The notes beneath the pieces are model-generated. The model saw only the letters and a program-made list of their open reading frames with translations, did not search any database and was not told the origin of the DNA. 64,000 nt of DNA. It comes from Micromonospora sonchi. GTDB lineage: Bacteria > Actinomycetota > Actinomycetes > Mycobacteriales > Micromonosporaceae. Location: contig NZ_BMNB01000035.1 in the NCBI RefSeq assembly GCF_014646235.1, forward strand, positions 1-64,000, given 5' to 3'. The translations under genes and the position numbers were made by a program. Shown piece after piece: positions 52,664 to 61,598 of the stretch; the stretch's first letter is position 1; the number at the start of each line of letters is the position of its first letter.

Positions 52664-53308
52664 GTGCCGCTGCTCCTGCTGGACCTGGACAACACCCTGC
52701 TCGACCGGGCCGGGCCGTTCCGCGCCTGGGCAGAGCGTTTTCTGGACAGCATCGGCGCGCCGCCGGACGACGTCGACTGGCTGTTGTCCATCGATGCCGA
52801 CGGGCTGACCGACCGCTGGGACGTCGCGGACGCCATTCGGGACCGCTATCGCCTCCGGATTCCCTCCATCGATCTGGTCGAGGCGCTGCACGACGGGGTG
52901 GTCGAGTTCACCCGGCTCGATCCGCTGGTCGCCTGCGCGTTGCGGATCGCCGACGACGCCGGCTGGACGCCGGTGGTGGTGACCAACGGCGCGGTGCGCC
53001 AGCAGGACACCAAGATCCGCCGCACCGGGCTGGACCGGTACATCGCCGACTGGGTGATTTCCGAGGAGGCCGGGGTCAGCAAGCCCAATCCCCGGATCTT
53101 CGCGTTGGCCGCTCAACGGGCCCGGATGCCGCTGCGCGGTGCCTGGGTGATCGGTGACGGTCCGGAGGCCGACATCGGTGGCGCCACCGCGGTCGGCCTG
53201 CCCAGCGTCTGGCTGCACCGGGGCCGACCGTGGACGGACGTCCGGTTCGCGCCCACCGCGACGGTGGACACCGTGATCGCCGCCATCGCCGTGATCATGA
53301 GGGCGTGA
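52664..53308 (+). CDS. HAD-family hydrolase
   Basis: This 214-residue haloacid dehalogenase-type phosphatase has motif I LLLDLDNTLLDR, motif II VVVTNGAV, motif III Lys in AGVSKPNPRIF and motif IV VIGDGPEADIGGA. The cap is a small alpha-helical C1 insert. The substrate is unknown (many act on sugar or nucleotide phosphates). The start is a GTG at 52664. It is divergent from the acnR-like gene. Confidence 0.92.
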   Translation: MPLLLLDLDNTLLDRAGPFRAWAERFLDSIGAPPDDVDWLLSIDADGLTDRWDVADAIRDRYRLRIPSIDLVEALHDGVVEFTRLDPLVACALRIADDAGWTPVVVTNGAVRQQDTKIRRTGLDRYIADWVISEEAGVSKPNPRIFALAAQRARMPLRGAWVIGDGPEADIGGATAVGLPSVWLHRGRPWTDVRFAPTATVDTVIAAIAVIMRA

Positions 53309-53368
53309 CCAGGCCCGGGTCTGGGGGGGTCGGCGAGCGGCACGGCACGGTCGCGGGCCGTCGGTTCC

Positions 53369-53617
53369 TCACTGCAGGTAGCGCTCGACCTCCGGCACCG
53401 GTCGGGCGCCCTGCGCGTCGGGGTCGCCGTGGGCCTGGCGGGCGGCCCGGCGGCGGCGGAGCAGATCCCAGCACTGGTCCAGGGACTCCTCCAGATCGCG
53501 CAACCGGTTGCGGGCCTCGTCGTCGGTGCCGACCTCGTTGGCCTGCGCCGTCGCGCGCAGTCGATGTTCCTCGTCGACCAGATCCGAGATCCGGCTCAGG
53601 ATGGTCTTGTCGTCCAT
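53369..53617 (-). CDS. DUF2630 family small protein
   Basis: This 82-residue coiled-coil-forming protein has ILSRISDLVDEEHRLRA ... LRDLEESLDQCWDLLRRRRAARQAHGDPDA, the full DUF2630 pattern found throughout actinobacteria. The function is not known. I start it at ATG 53617; the frame continues upstream without a stop, but the sequence there is not conserved-looking. Confidence 0.88.
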   Translation of the reverse strand: MDDKTILSRISDLVDEEHRLRATAQANEVGTDDEARNRLRDLEESLDQCWDLLRRRRAARQAHGDPDAQGARPVPEVERYLQ

Positions 53618-54065
53618 ATCCCTGAGCCTGGCACAGCGAGGCGGGCGGCGCCCGGATTCCTTCCGGCCAGGCCACCGGGTTGGCGGGGACGCTTCCGTGG
53701 CGCTGCTGGTCGCGTTCCCGCCGGGTGAACGGTCACCGGGCATGATCAAGATCACCGGTGCTGTGGCAGGGGAGCCGTCGCCGGGCCGGCCTGGGCTGCC
53801 GCCGGCCTGCCCGGCGTACGTCTCGATTCCGTCCTTGACCAGGAACAACGTGGCATCTGGCGATCTCGTGCCTGCTCCGGCGGGGCCCGCGAGGCTGGTT
53901 TGCGCCGGCCTTCCGTTGTGGACGGCGGGAATGTCGACCATGAAGATTTCTCGTCACGCGACTAGTGAGGAGCGCCATCGCGGTGTCATGCTCATTGCGA
54001 CCGTGGCATTTCGAAGAGTGATGCCCCCTACCCCTGGGGCCATCGCAGGCGGGAGCAACAACCAC
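53618..54065. other. 448-bp upstream region of the diterpene operon
   Basis: Both strands have long open frames here, but neither has a ribosome site or a recognisable family; the minus frame includes LFLVKDGIETYAGQ and the plus frame is the false 5' extension of the P450. GC content drops from about 53930 to 54065, consistent with a promoter region. I found no convincing -35/-10 pair. It may contain the junction of an inserted block. Confidence 0.4.
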
Positions 54066-55439
54066 ATGTCCGTCCAAACCAGACGTGCGGGATCCATACC
54101 CTTCCGGCACACGGTGCCGAGCCTGATGCGTGATCCAGCCCGCGCCCTGGTCGAGTTCGGCGAGCGGTCCGGAGGCGAGGTGGTGAAGCTCAACCTCGGT
54201 TCGTTGCGCCCCTACCTGATCACCCACCCCGACCATCTTCAGCGGGTGCTGCGCGAGAAGTCCGACAACTACGTCCGAGGCGGCGACGGTCTACAGTGGC
54301 GGCCACTGAAGCGGCTGTTCGGCGAGGGCATTCTCGGCGACGGTGAACACTGGACGAACAGCCGCCACATCCTGCAGCCGCTGTTCACGGCCCGGCGCAT
54401 CGACGGGCTGGTCGACCGTCTCGCGGTGGCGATCGAGGAGGCCATCGGCGAGCTGGAGGAGCCGGCGCGGACCGGCCGGCCGGTGGACATGGGCAAGGTG
54501 CAGGCCCAGATCGTCTGTTCGGCGACCATGCGGATCTTCTTCGCCGACAAGATCACCGTGCCGGATGCGATGCGGATCATGCAAGCGCAGGACGCCATCG
54601 CCTGGTCGGTGATGCCCCGGATCCTCGTGCCGTGGGCGCCGCTGGCCGCGCCCATGCCCGGCGACCGGACGTTCCGGCGCGCCGTGCAGCTCATCGACGA
54701 CCTGCTGCTGCCGACGATCCGGGCGGCGCGGGCCACCGCAGACGATGACGTCGACGCCGACGACATCATCTCCACGCTGTGGCGAGGGCGCACCGAGGAC
54801 GGCGGCCGACTCGACGAGCGCCAGGTGCGCAACGACACGGTGGCGATGGTCGCCACCACCACCGAGACCACGATCAGCGTGCTCACCTGGCTCTGGCCGC
54901 ACATCGAGCAGAACCCGGCGATCGCCGCCCGGCTCTACGAGGAGCTCGACCAGGTGGTCGGGGACCAGCCGGTACGCCGCGAGCACCTGCGCGAGCTGCG
55001 CTACACCCGGCAGGTGCTCGACGAACTGCTGCGGCTCTATCCGGTCGGCTGGCTCTTCCCCCGGATGGCGGTCGAGGAGGACGTGATCGGCGGAGTCCGG
55101 ATACCGGCCGGCGCCACCCTGGTGGGCAGCCCGATGATCACCCAGCGGATGTCGCAGTTCTGGGACCGGCCCGAGGTCTTCGACCCCGACCGGTTCAGCC
55201 CGGAGCTGGTCCGCAGCCGGCCCAAGTACGCGCACTTCCCGTTCGGGGGCGGTCCCCACCAGTGCATCGGAATGCACCTGTTCTATCTGGAGGCGACACT
55301 GATCGTGGCCACTTTGCTGAGTCGGTTCCGGCTCCGGCTGTGTCGAAACGTCGTGCCCGGCATCAAGGTGGCCGCCGCGTTGCGCCCCCTCGACCGGGTC
55401 GAGGTGACCCTGCGACGAGTGCAGGGCGTTGCGGCGTGA
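54066..55439 (+). CDS. cytochrome P450 of the diterpene cluster
   Basis: This 457-residue P450 has the I-helix MVATTTETT (residues 261-269, where AT replaces the usual AG), the K-helix E320-x-x-R323 in LDELLRLYP, PERF-like FDPDRFSPE, and the heme loop FPFGGGPHQCIGMHL with ligand Cys400. It has no membrane anchor. The open frame extends 186 codons upstream, but ATG 54066 (MSVQTRRAGSIPFRHT) is the natural start for the family. Its stop overlaps the terpene synthase start (GTGA), so it most likely oxidises the terpene made by the next two enzymes. Confidence 0.93.
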   Translation: MSVQTRRAGSIPFRHTVPSLMRDPARALVEFGERSGGEVVKLNLGSLRPYLITHPDHLQRVLREKSDNYVRGGDGLQWRPLKRLFGEGILGDGEHWTNSRHILQPLFTARRIDGLVDRLAVAIEEAIGELEEPARTGRPVDMGKVQAQIVCSATMRIFFADKITVPDAMRIMQAQDAIAWSVMPRILVPWAPLAAPMPGDRTFRRAVQLIDDLLLPTIRAARATADDDVDADDIISTLWRGRTEDGGRLDERQVRNDTVAMVATTTETTISVLTWLWPHIEQNPAIAARLYEELDQVVGDQPVRREHLRELRYTRQVLDELLRLYPVGWLFPRMAVEEDVIGGVRIPAGATLVGSPMITQRMSQFWDRPEVFDPDRFSPELVRSRPKYAHFPFGGGPHQCIGMHLFYLEATLIVATLLSRFRLRLCRNVVPGIKVAAALRPLDRVEVTLRRVQGVAA

Positions 55440-56338
55440 ACGCGTTGACCGGTATCTCGCCGGGCATCGGCGACGACCAGATGAGCGCAGCCGCCGAGCA
55501 GGGGCGGATCTGCGCCCTCGCCGCGAAGGGGCAGCGTGATCTGGCGGGGATCGCCGCATCACATCCGGATCTCTTTCCGGGCCGGCCGTTCGACGCGGCG
55601 CTGTTCTCGACCGTGGCCATGACCGTCGCCTTCAACGCGCCCTGGCGCGAACTCGCCCAGCTGCGGCTCACCAACCGGGCGGTGCTGTGGGCGTTCGCGG
55701 TCGACTGGCTGATCGACCACGAGGCCCGATCGCGCGACGAGATCGACGGGCTGACCGCCCGCTGCCTCGCCGTGATCGACGGCGACGCGCCGGAGGAGGG
55801 AGACCTGCTGGGCGCCTTCACCGCCGAGATGCGCGACGAACTCGCCGCGGCGCCGGCCTTCGCCGCATACCGTGAGTGCTGGCGCGAGGAGAGCCGCAAG
55901 GTGCTCGCCGCCATGGCCCGGGAGTGGAGCTGGAAGCAGAACCCGGGCCGGCTGCCCAGCCTCGACGACTACGTGGACAACTCGGCGAACCTGGCCTCCA
56001 CCGTGGTCAACGTGGTGCACTGGATGCACTCCGACGACGCGGCCACGCTGCGTCACCTCGACGCGCTGCTCGCCACCAGCGACCAGGTGCAGCGGATCCT
56101 ACGACTGGTCAACGACGTCGCTACGTATGAGCGCGACCTACGTTGGGGAGACCTCAACGCGCTGTTGCTGGTGCCACGTGTCGACGTCGAGCGGCGGATC
56201 GTCGAGCTGGTGGCACAGGCCCGGCGGATGCTGGAGCCGCTGCACGGCAGCTGCCCGGTGGAGGCGAACTACCTGGCCCGCCAGCTCGGCTTCAGCAGCG
56301 GCTTCTACCAGTCCACCGACTTCTGGGGCGTGTCGTGA
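55436..56338 (+). CDS. class I terpene synthase (diterpene type likely)
   Basis: This 300-residue protein has the all-alpha class I fold. The first metal motif is atypical, FAVDWLIDHEA (D90 and D94), and the second is NDVATYERD (N226, T230, D234), an NSE-type triad. Family features WKQNPGRLPSLDDYVDNSA and the C-terminal R/Y region are present. It removes diphosphate by ionisation. As it is translationally coupled to a class II cyclase, its substrate is probably the bicyclic diphosphate made by that enzyme. The start is GTG 55436, overlapping the P450 stop; an ATG at 55481 is an alternative. Confidence 0.85.
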   Translation: MNALTGISPGIGDDQMSAAAEQGRICALAAKGQRDLAGIAASHPDLFPGRPFDAALFSTVAMTVAFNAPWRELAQLRLTNRAVLWAFAVDWLIDHEARSRDEIDGLTARCLAVIDGDAPEEGDLLGAFTAEMRDELAAAPAFAAYRECWREESRKVLAAMAREWSWKQNPGRLPSLDDYVDNSANLASTVVNVVHWMHSDDAATLRHLDALLATSDQVQRILRLVNDVATYERDLRWGDLNALLLVPRVDVERRIVELVAQARRMLEPLHGSCPVEANYLARQLGFSSGFYQSTDFWGVS

Positions 56339-57966
56339 CCGCCGCGATCGTGGCCCGCGCCGGGCAGGGGCCCGCGCTGGCCGGCGCCGTGGGCGAGCTG
56401 CTCGCCCTGCTGGAGCGGGAACCACACGGGCAGGTGAGCAGCTCGGTCTACGAGACCGGCCGGCTCGTCGCCGACGCTCCCTGGCTCAGCGGGCACCCAG
56501 AGCGGCTGGCATACCTGCTCCGGCGGCAGGGCGACGACGGCAGCTGGGGCCCGACCGGCGGGTACGCGTTGGTGCCCACGGCGAGCGCGGTGGAGGCGCT
56601 GTTCGCCGAACTGGTCCGAGCCGAACCGTCCAGCCGGGCCGGTCCGGCTCGTTCCGCACTCGTTCCCGCTGCCGCGCGTGGTCTGGCGGCGCTGGACCGG
56701 CGGCTCGCCGACGGCGGGCCCATGCCGGACACCCCGGCGGCCGACCTGATCGTGCCGGCCCTGACCACCCGGATCGGCGCGCACCTGGCCCACCTGGACG
56801 ACGCGGGCCATCCGCCCCTGCCGGGTGCCCCCCGGGTGCTGCCCCCGGTGGATCGGCGCCGACTCGACGGGGTCAGCACACTGCTCGCCACCGGTCGCCC
56901 GGTGCCCAGCAAGCTCTGGCACGCCTACGAGGTGCTCGGTCCGGCCGCCGCCGGGCGTACCGAGGTCGCCCCGATCGACGGTGCCGTGGGCGCTTCTCCG
57001 GCGGCCACCGCGGCCTGGCTCGGTCAGCGGGGCGGCGCGCCGCGCGCCGCGCGGGCGTACCTCGATGCCGTGGTGGCTCGGCACGGCGGTCCGGTGCCCT
57101 GCTGCACCCCGATCACGACCTTCGAGCGGTCCTGGACCCTCGCCACGCTCAGCCGGGTGGGGCTGGTCGCTCCGGTGCCCGGGCTGGTGGCGGAGCTGGC
57201 CGCCGCGCTCGGCCCGGAGGGCGCGGCGACCGGCCCGGGGCTGCCGGCCGACGCCGACACCACCTCGGCGACCCTGTACGCCCTCGCCCGGCTGGGGCAC
57301 CCGGTGGATCCGGTCAGCCTGCTCCACTACGACCTGGGCAGCCACTTCTGCACCTGGCAGGGGGAGGACGGGGACTCGATCACCACGAACGCGCACGTGC
57401 TGGAGGCGCTGGGCTGGCACGCCCGGCACACCCGGGACGGTGCCGAGCGGTACGCCGCCCGGGTGACCCGGATCGCCGGCTGGCTGCGCGACGTCCAACG
57501 GCCGGACGGGCGGTGGGCGGACCGCTGGCACGCCTCGCCCTACTACGCCACGTCCTGCGCGGTCCTCGCCCTGGCCGCTTACGCGCCGTCCGAGGTTGCC
57601 GATGCGGCCGTCGACCGTGCCGTGGAGTGGGTGCTGGACACCCAGCGCGACGACGGTGGCTGGGGCCGTTGGTCGAGCACCGTCGAGGAAACCGCGTACG
57701 CGGTGCAGGTGCTGCTCGGTGTGCGCCGGCCGATTCGGCCGCGAGTTCGGGAAGCGGTCCGCCGGGCACTGGAGCCATTGTGCATCGAGCAGACCGAGCA
57801 CCCATCACTGTGGCATGACAAGGATCTCTACACCCCGGTGCTGATCGTCCGGGCGGCGGTGCTCGCGGCCCGACAAATGGCGCTCGCGGTGACCGATCCG
57901 CCGCGCGGTGACACATTCGTCCCAGTCCACCATGGAGCTGACCAGGGCATGATCACGACCGCTTGA
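56335..57966 (+). CDS. class II diterpene cyclase, DXDTT type
   Basis: This 543-residue protein has two alpha-barrel domains of the squalene-cyclase/CPS type, with GDDGSWGPTGGYALVPTASA, SPYYATSCAVLALAAY and the C-terminal DTQRDDGGWGRWSSTVEETAYAVQVL as QW-like repeats. The acid motif is D306-A-D308-T-T rather than DXDD. DXDTT is known from mycobacterial Rv3377c, which makes halimadienyl (tuberculosinyl) diphosphate. It should protonate GGPP and form a decalin diphosphate. The GTG start at 56335 overlaps the class I stop (GTGA). No GGPP synthase is adjacent. Confidence 0.88.
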   Translation: MTAAIVARAGQGPALAGAVGELLALLEREPHGQVSSSVYETGRLVADAPWLSGHPERLAYLLRRQGDDGSWGPTGGYALVPTASAVEALFAELVRAEPSSRAGPARSALVPAAARGLAALDRRLADGGPMPDTPAADLIVPALTTRIGAHLAHLDDAGHPPLPGAPRVLPPVDRRRLDGVSTLLATGRPVPSKLWHAYEVLGPAAAGRTEVAPIDGAVGASPAATAAWLGQRGGAPRAARAYLDAVVARHGGPVPCCTPITTFERSWTLATLSRVGLVAPVPGLVAELAAALGPEGAATGPGLPADADTTSATLYALARLGHPVDPVSLLHYDLGSHFCTWQGEDGDSITTNAHVLEALGWHARHTRDGAERYAARVTRIAGWLRDVQRPDGRWADRWHASPYYATSCAVLALAAYAPSEVADAAVDRAVEWVLDTQRDDGGWGRWSSTVEETAYAVQVLLGVRRPIRPRVREAVRRALEPLCIEQTEHPSLWHDKDLYTPVLIVRAAVLAARQMALAVTDPPRGDTFVPVHHGADQGMITTA

Positions 57967-57991
57967 GTTGGTGCGGTGACGCTGTTAGCGT
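57963..57991 (+). promoter_or_regulatory. promoter for the conservon, overlapping the cyclase stop
   Basis: TTGAGT (57963-57968) and TAGCGT (57986-57991) are spaced by 17 bp, a good match to actinobacterial housekeeping promoters. The -35 includes the TGA stop of the class II cyclase. The start point would be near 57998, giving a 65-nt leader before cvnA. Confidence 0.6.
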
Positions 57992-58062
57992 GCGCCGGGG
58001 TCGGTGCGCGTGACGCGCCTGCTGACTGACAGATCAACTTGTTCAGGGCCAGGGACGGTGTA

Positions 58063-60705
58063 ATGGGTTCCCGCAGTTCGAATCTGCGTACCAAGGTCGT
58101 GGCTCTGTTGGCCTCGCTGGTGGCGCTCTGGGCCTTCACGGCCTGGGTCACCGTCCGAGACGGAGTCAACCTGCTCGCGGTGCAGGTCTACGACGTCCGG
58201 GTGTTCGATCCCACCGAGCCGCTGCTGCTTCAACTTCAGTCGGAGCGGCGGAGCTCGGTGGTCTACCTGGGACGCCCGGACGATGCGCTGCGGAGCGAGC
58301 TGACGCAGTTGCGGCAGCGTACGGACCAGTTGGCGGCGGAGTTCGCCGAGTCGGTCGACAGCTGGCAGGTCCGCCTGCTCGGCAGCAAGGATCTGCACGA
58401 ACGCATCGCGCTGCTGCAACATGGCCTCGACGGGCTGCGCGACACCCGGGTCGCCGTCGACAAACACAACATCGGCCGTAGCGAGGCTGGCGCGGCGTTC
58501 ACCGAGGTGATCGAGTCGATTTACCAGGTGTACGACGAACTCGGCAACCTCGACGACGACGAGGTCGCCGAGAACACCGCTGAGCTGATCCGGCTCAACC
58601 GGGCTCGCGAGCTGCTGTCCCAGCAGGACGCCATGCTCGCCGGCGTGCTGGCCGCCGGCCGGATCACCACCGCCGAGCGGGCGGAGTTCACCCGGGTCGT
58701 GGGTGCCCGTCAGTTCCTCGCGGAGCAGGCGGTCGTCCGGTTGCCCGACGTCGACCAGCAACGCTACGCGCAGATGATCGCGGGCCCGAACTTCCGGCGG
58801 CTGGCGGAGCTGGAAGACAAGGTCATGGTCGGCTCGACCACTTCGCGGCTGCCGTTCGACAGCCAGGACTGGGCCGAGGCCATGGGTGCGGCCATGGTCG
58901 AGATCGCCGATGTGGTGCTGGCCGGCGGCGACGAGATCGTCAAGAGCGCCGCCCCGGTCGCGGTCGGGGTCATCGTCCGGCTGGTGCTGGCCGCCGGTCT
59001 CGGTCTGCTCGCGGTCATCGCCTCGGTGATCGTCTCGGTCACCACCGCGCGGGCCCTGGTCCAACAGTTGCAGCGGCTGCGCGACGCCGCCTTCCAGCTC
59101 GCCAACGAGCGGCTGCCGAGCGTGGTGGACCGGCTCGGCCGCGGTGAGCAGGTGGACATCAGCAAGGAGGCGCCACCGCTGGAGTTCGGTGACGACGAGA
59201 TCGGCCAGGTGGGCAAGGCCTTCAACGTGGTGCAGGAGACCGCGGTCCGGACGGCCGTGGAGCAGGCCGAGCTGCGCCGGGCGGTCCGGGACGTGTTCCT
59301 CAGCCTGGCCCGGCGCACCCAGGCCCTGGTGCATCGCCAGCTCACCCTGCTCGACGCGATGGAGCGGCGGGAGCAGGACGCGGAGGAACTGGAGGACCTG
59401 TTCCGGGTCGACCACCTGGCCACCCGGATGCGGCGTAACGCCGAGAACCTGATCGTGCTCTCCGGCTCGACCCCGGGCCGGGCCTGGCGGCGTAGCGTGC
59501 CGATGGTGGACGTGATCCGTGGCGCTGTCGGTGAGGTCGAGGATTACACCCGCGTCCAGGTGCTGCCGATCACCGGCGTGTCGCTGGCCGGACGGGCGGT
59601 CGGCGACGTCATCCACCTCCTCGCCGAGTTGATCGAGAACGGGCTCTCCTTCTCCCCGCCGCACACCACCGTGGAGGTGCGCGGGCAACTCGTCGCCAAC
59701 GGCTTCGCCATCGAAATCGAGGACCGTGGCCTGGGGATGACCGAGGAGGATCTGGCCGCCGCCAACCACCGCATCGTGGATCGCTCCGAGCTGAACCTCG
59801 CCGACGCGTCCCGGCTCGGCCTCTACGTGGTGAGCCGGCTGACCGACCGGCACGGGGTACGCGTACGGCTCCAGGAGTCCGCGTACGGCGGCACCAAGGC
59901 AGTGGTGCTGGTCCCGACCGAACTGATCATTGTGGACGGTGCTGAGGCAGGCGCTCCGATCGGCACGCGGACCGAGGCGCCTGCCGTGGCCGGTCCGGCC
60001 AAGGCCGCCGGGGCTGCCGTGGCCGGTCCGGCCAAGGCCGCCGGGGCCGAGAGCCCGGCCGCGCCGGTGGCCCTCGCCGCGCCGGGAGCGCCGCCCGCAT
60101 CCCGTCCGGCCGGGGCCGAGGAGGCCGCGGCCGAGCCCGGCAAGGATGCGGCCGTCGAGATCAACCTCGGTGCCGCCGACGGCTCCGGCCTGCCGACCCG
60201 GTCCCGGCGCCGGCCGGGAGGTCACTCCGCACTGGACGGGCCGACCCTTCCGATCGGGCTGCCGGTCACCTCGCCGAAGGCCGAGGGCGGCCTGTGGACG
60301 CCGCACCGGCTGCCAGAGCCCACCGACGGCCAACCGGCCGCCTCGCCGCCGGGGCACGTGGGGGCACCGGAACCGGGCGGCGCGGCGCCCACGGTCGCGC
60401 CGGGACCCGTGGTGGCACCGGAGCCGGGCGGTGCCGCCGAGGTGGAGGCCGAACCGGACCGCACCGAGTCGGGTCTGCCGGTCCGCATCCGGCAGGCGAG
60501 CCTGGCGCCGGCGCTGCGGGCCGATCCGGAGACCCTGGAGGAGGACGAGGACGTCATCCGCGAACCCGAACAAGTGCGGCGCATGATGAGTTCGTACCAG
60601 ACGGGCACCCGGCGTGGACGCACCGACGCCGCGCGGTTGCTCGGCGGTAGCGGTCAGCCGGCTGGCGGGAACGAGTCCGACGGCGCCGACCAACAGGCGA
60701 CCTGA
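58063..60705 (+). CDS. cvnA: CvnA-type sensor kinase-like protein
   Basis: This 880-residue protein has a short cytoplasmic start, a membrane helix (VVALLASLVALWAFTAWVTV), an extracytoplasmic helical sensor of the nitrate/nitrite-sensor type (about residues 35-295), a second helix (VIVRLVLAAGLGLLAVIASVIV), a HAMP-like linker and a GHKL ATPase (LAELIENGLSFSPP, EDRGLGMTEED, RLGLYVVSRL; about residues 515-625). The last 250 residues are a Pro/Ala/Gly-rich tail. In Streptomyces conservons, CvnA heads a membrane complex with CvnB-D rather than a classic two-component pair; no response regulator is nearby. ATG 58063 follows AGGGACGG. Confidence 0.93.
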   Translation: MGSRSSNLRTKVVALLASLVALWAFTAWVTVRDGVNLLAVQVYDVRVFDPTEPLLLQLQSERRSSVVYLGRPDDALRSELTQLRQRTDQLAAEFAESVDSWQVRLLGSKDLHERIALLQHGLDGLRDTRVAVDKHNIGRSEAGAAFTEVIESIYQVYDELGNLDDDEVAENTAELIRLNRARELLSQQDAMLAGVLAAGRITTAERAEFTRVVGARQFLAEQAVVRLPDVDQQRYAQMIAGPNFRRLAELEDKVMVGSTTSRLPFDSQDWAEAMGAAMVEIADVVLAGGDEIVKSAAPVAVGVIVRLVLAAGLGLLAVIASVIVSVTTARALVQQLQRLRDAAFQLANERLPSVVDRLGRGEQVDISKEAPPLEFGDDEIGQVGKAFNVVQETAVRTAVEQAELRRAVRDVFLSLARRTQALVHRQLTLLDAMERREQDAEELEDLFRVDHLATRMRRNAENLIVLSGSTPGRAWRRSVPMVDVIRGAVGEVEDYTRVQVLPITGVSLAGRAVGDVIHLLAELIENGLSFSPPHTTVEVRGQLVANGFAIEIEDRGLGMTEEDLAAANHRIVDRSELNLADASRLGLYVVSRLTDRHGVRVRLQESAYGGTKAVVLVPTELIIVDGAEAGAPIGTRTEAPAVAGPAKAAGAAVAGPAKAAGAESPAAPVALAAPGAPPASRPAGAEEAAAEPGKDAAVEINLGAADGSGLPTRSRRRPGGHSALDGPTLPIGLPVTSPKAEGGLWTPHRLPEPTDGQPAASPPGHVGAPEPGGAAPTVAPGPVVAPEPGGAAEVEAEPDRTESGLPVRIRQASLAPALRADPETLEEDEDVIREPEQVRRMMSSYQTGTRRGRTDAARLLGGSGQPAGGNESDGADQQAT
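59981..60046 (+). repeat. 33-bp tandem duplication in the cvnA tail
   Basis: Two 33-bp units in a row (59981 and 60014) encode PAVAGPAKAAG and AAVAGPAKAAG. The repeat stays in frame and lies in the disordered C-terminal tail. Confidence 0.8.
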
Positions 60706-60789
60706 GGGTCAATCGGGCGGCGATCCGCACGGCCGCCGGTCAGGCCCAGATGAGCACGGCGATGAGCCGGGGGAGAAGAGGACGACGAA

Positions 60790-61206
60790 GTGGCGCAGAA
60801 GACGGCTTCGAGTGCCGACCTGACGTGGTTGCTGGATGATCTGGTCGGCCGGGTCAAGCAGGCCGAGCACGCGGTCGCGCTGTCCGCAGACGGCCTGCTG
60901 ATGGCCTCCTCGCAGGGGCTCAGCCGCGACGACGGCGAGCACCTGGCGGCGATGGCGGCCGGCATCCAGAGCCTGGCCCGCGGCGCGGGCAAGCGGTTCG
61001 GCGGTGGCCAGGTGCAGCAGACAATCATCGAGATGCAGTCGTCCTTCCTGTTCGTCACAGCCGCCGGTCGCAACGCCTGCCTCGCGGTCCTGGCCAGTGA
61101 GGACGCCGATGTGGGGCTGATCGCGTACGAGATGGCCATGCTGGTGACCCGGGTCGGCAAGCACGTCGCGTCACCGACCCGATCAGCGGACAACGGGGAG
61201 AAGTAA
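60790..61206 (+). CDS. cvnB: CvnB-type roadblock/LC7 protein
   Basis: This 138-residue roadblock/LC7-domain protein has LTWLLDDLVGRVKQAEHAVALSADGLLMASSQGLSRDDGEHLAAMAAGI and the later NACLAVLASEDADVGLIAYEMAMLV. Roadblock proteins regulate small Ras-like GTPases; in conservons CvnB works with the GTPase CvnD. A purine-rich GGGGGAG stretch precedes the GTG start. It follows cvnA by 84 bp and precedes cvnC by 5 bp. Confidence 0.95.
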   Translation: MAQKTASSADLTWLLDDLVGRVKQAEHAVALSADGLLMASSQGLSRDDGEHLAAMAAGIQSLARGAGKRFGGGQVQQTIIEMQSSFLFVTAAGRNACLAVLASEDADVGLIAYEMAMLVTRVGKHVASPTRSADNGEK

Positions 61207-61211
61207 GGCGT

Positions 61212-61598
61212 ATGACACTTCAGGGAGAATCCGCCGAGCACCAGTGGGTTGACGACCATGCTGGTCCGGTGGTCCGTCCGTACGCGGTGACCGGCGGCCG
61301 GGCCCGCCCGGTCACCGGCACGTTCGACCTGATCTCCCTGGTGACGGCGACCCGCAAGGACGTGTCTCCGGAGATCGGTCTCGGCCCGGAACATCTGGCG
61401 ATCGTCGGACTGTGTCAGCGGATGCAGTCCGTCGCCGAGATCGCGGCACATCTGGACCTGCCGGTGGGCACCGTACGGGTCCTGCTTGGTGACCTGGTGG
61501 CGCGCAGCCTGGTACAGATTCGGGAGCCGCAGAGCACCGTCGGCATTCCCGACCACAGCATTTTCGAGGCGGTTATCAATGGACTACGGGCACTCTGA
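61212..61598 (+). CDS. cvnC: CvnC-type DUF742 protein
   Basis: This 128-residue DUF742 protein has VVRPYAVTGGRARPVTGTFDLISLV, GPEHLAIVGLCQRMQSVAEIAAHLDLPVGTVRVLLGDL and a C-terminal IFEAVINGLRAL. The middle part looks like a winged HTH. It is the third element of conservons; its biochemical role is unclear. It overlaps cvnD by 20 bp. Confidence 0.95.
   Translation: MTLQGESAEHQWVDDHAGPVVRPYAVTGGRARPVTGTFDLISLVTATRKDVSPEIGLGPEHLAIVGLCQRMQSVAEIAAHLDLPVGTVRVLLGDLVARSLVQIREPQSTVGIPDHSIFEAVINGLRAL

Noticed and set aside
53508..54065. 186-codon N-terminal extension of the P450
   Set aside because: The frame is open, but it overlaps the DUF2630 gene on the other strand, has no P450-like sequence, and the natural family start is ATG 54066.
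58066..58090. tRNA T-arm-like motif (CGCAG-TTCGAAT-CTGCG)
   Set aside because: It lies within the first codons of cvnA, and no acceptor, D or anticodon arms are found around it.
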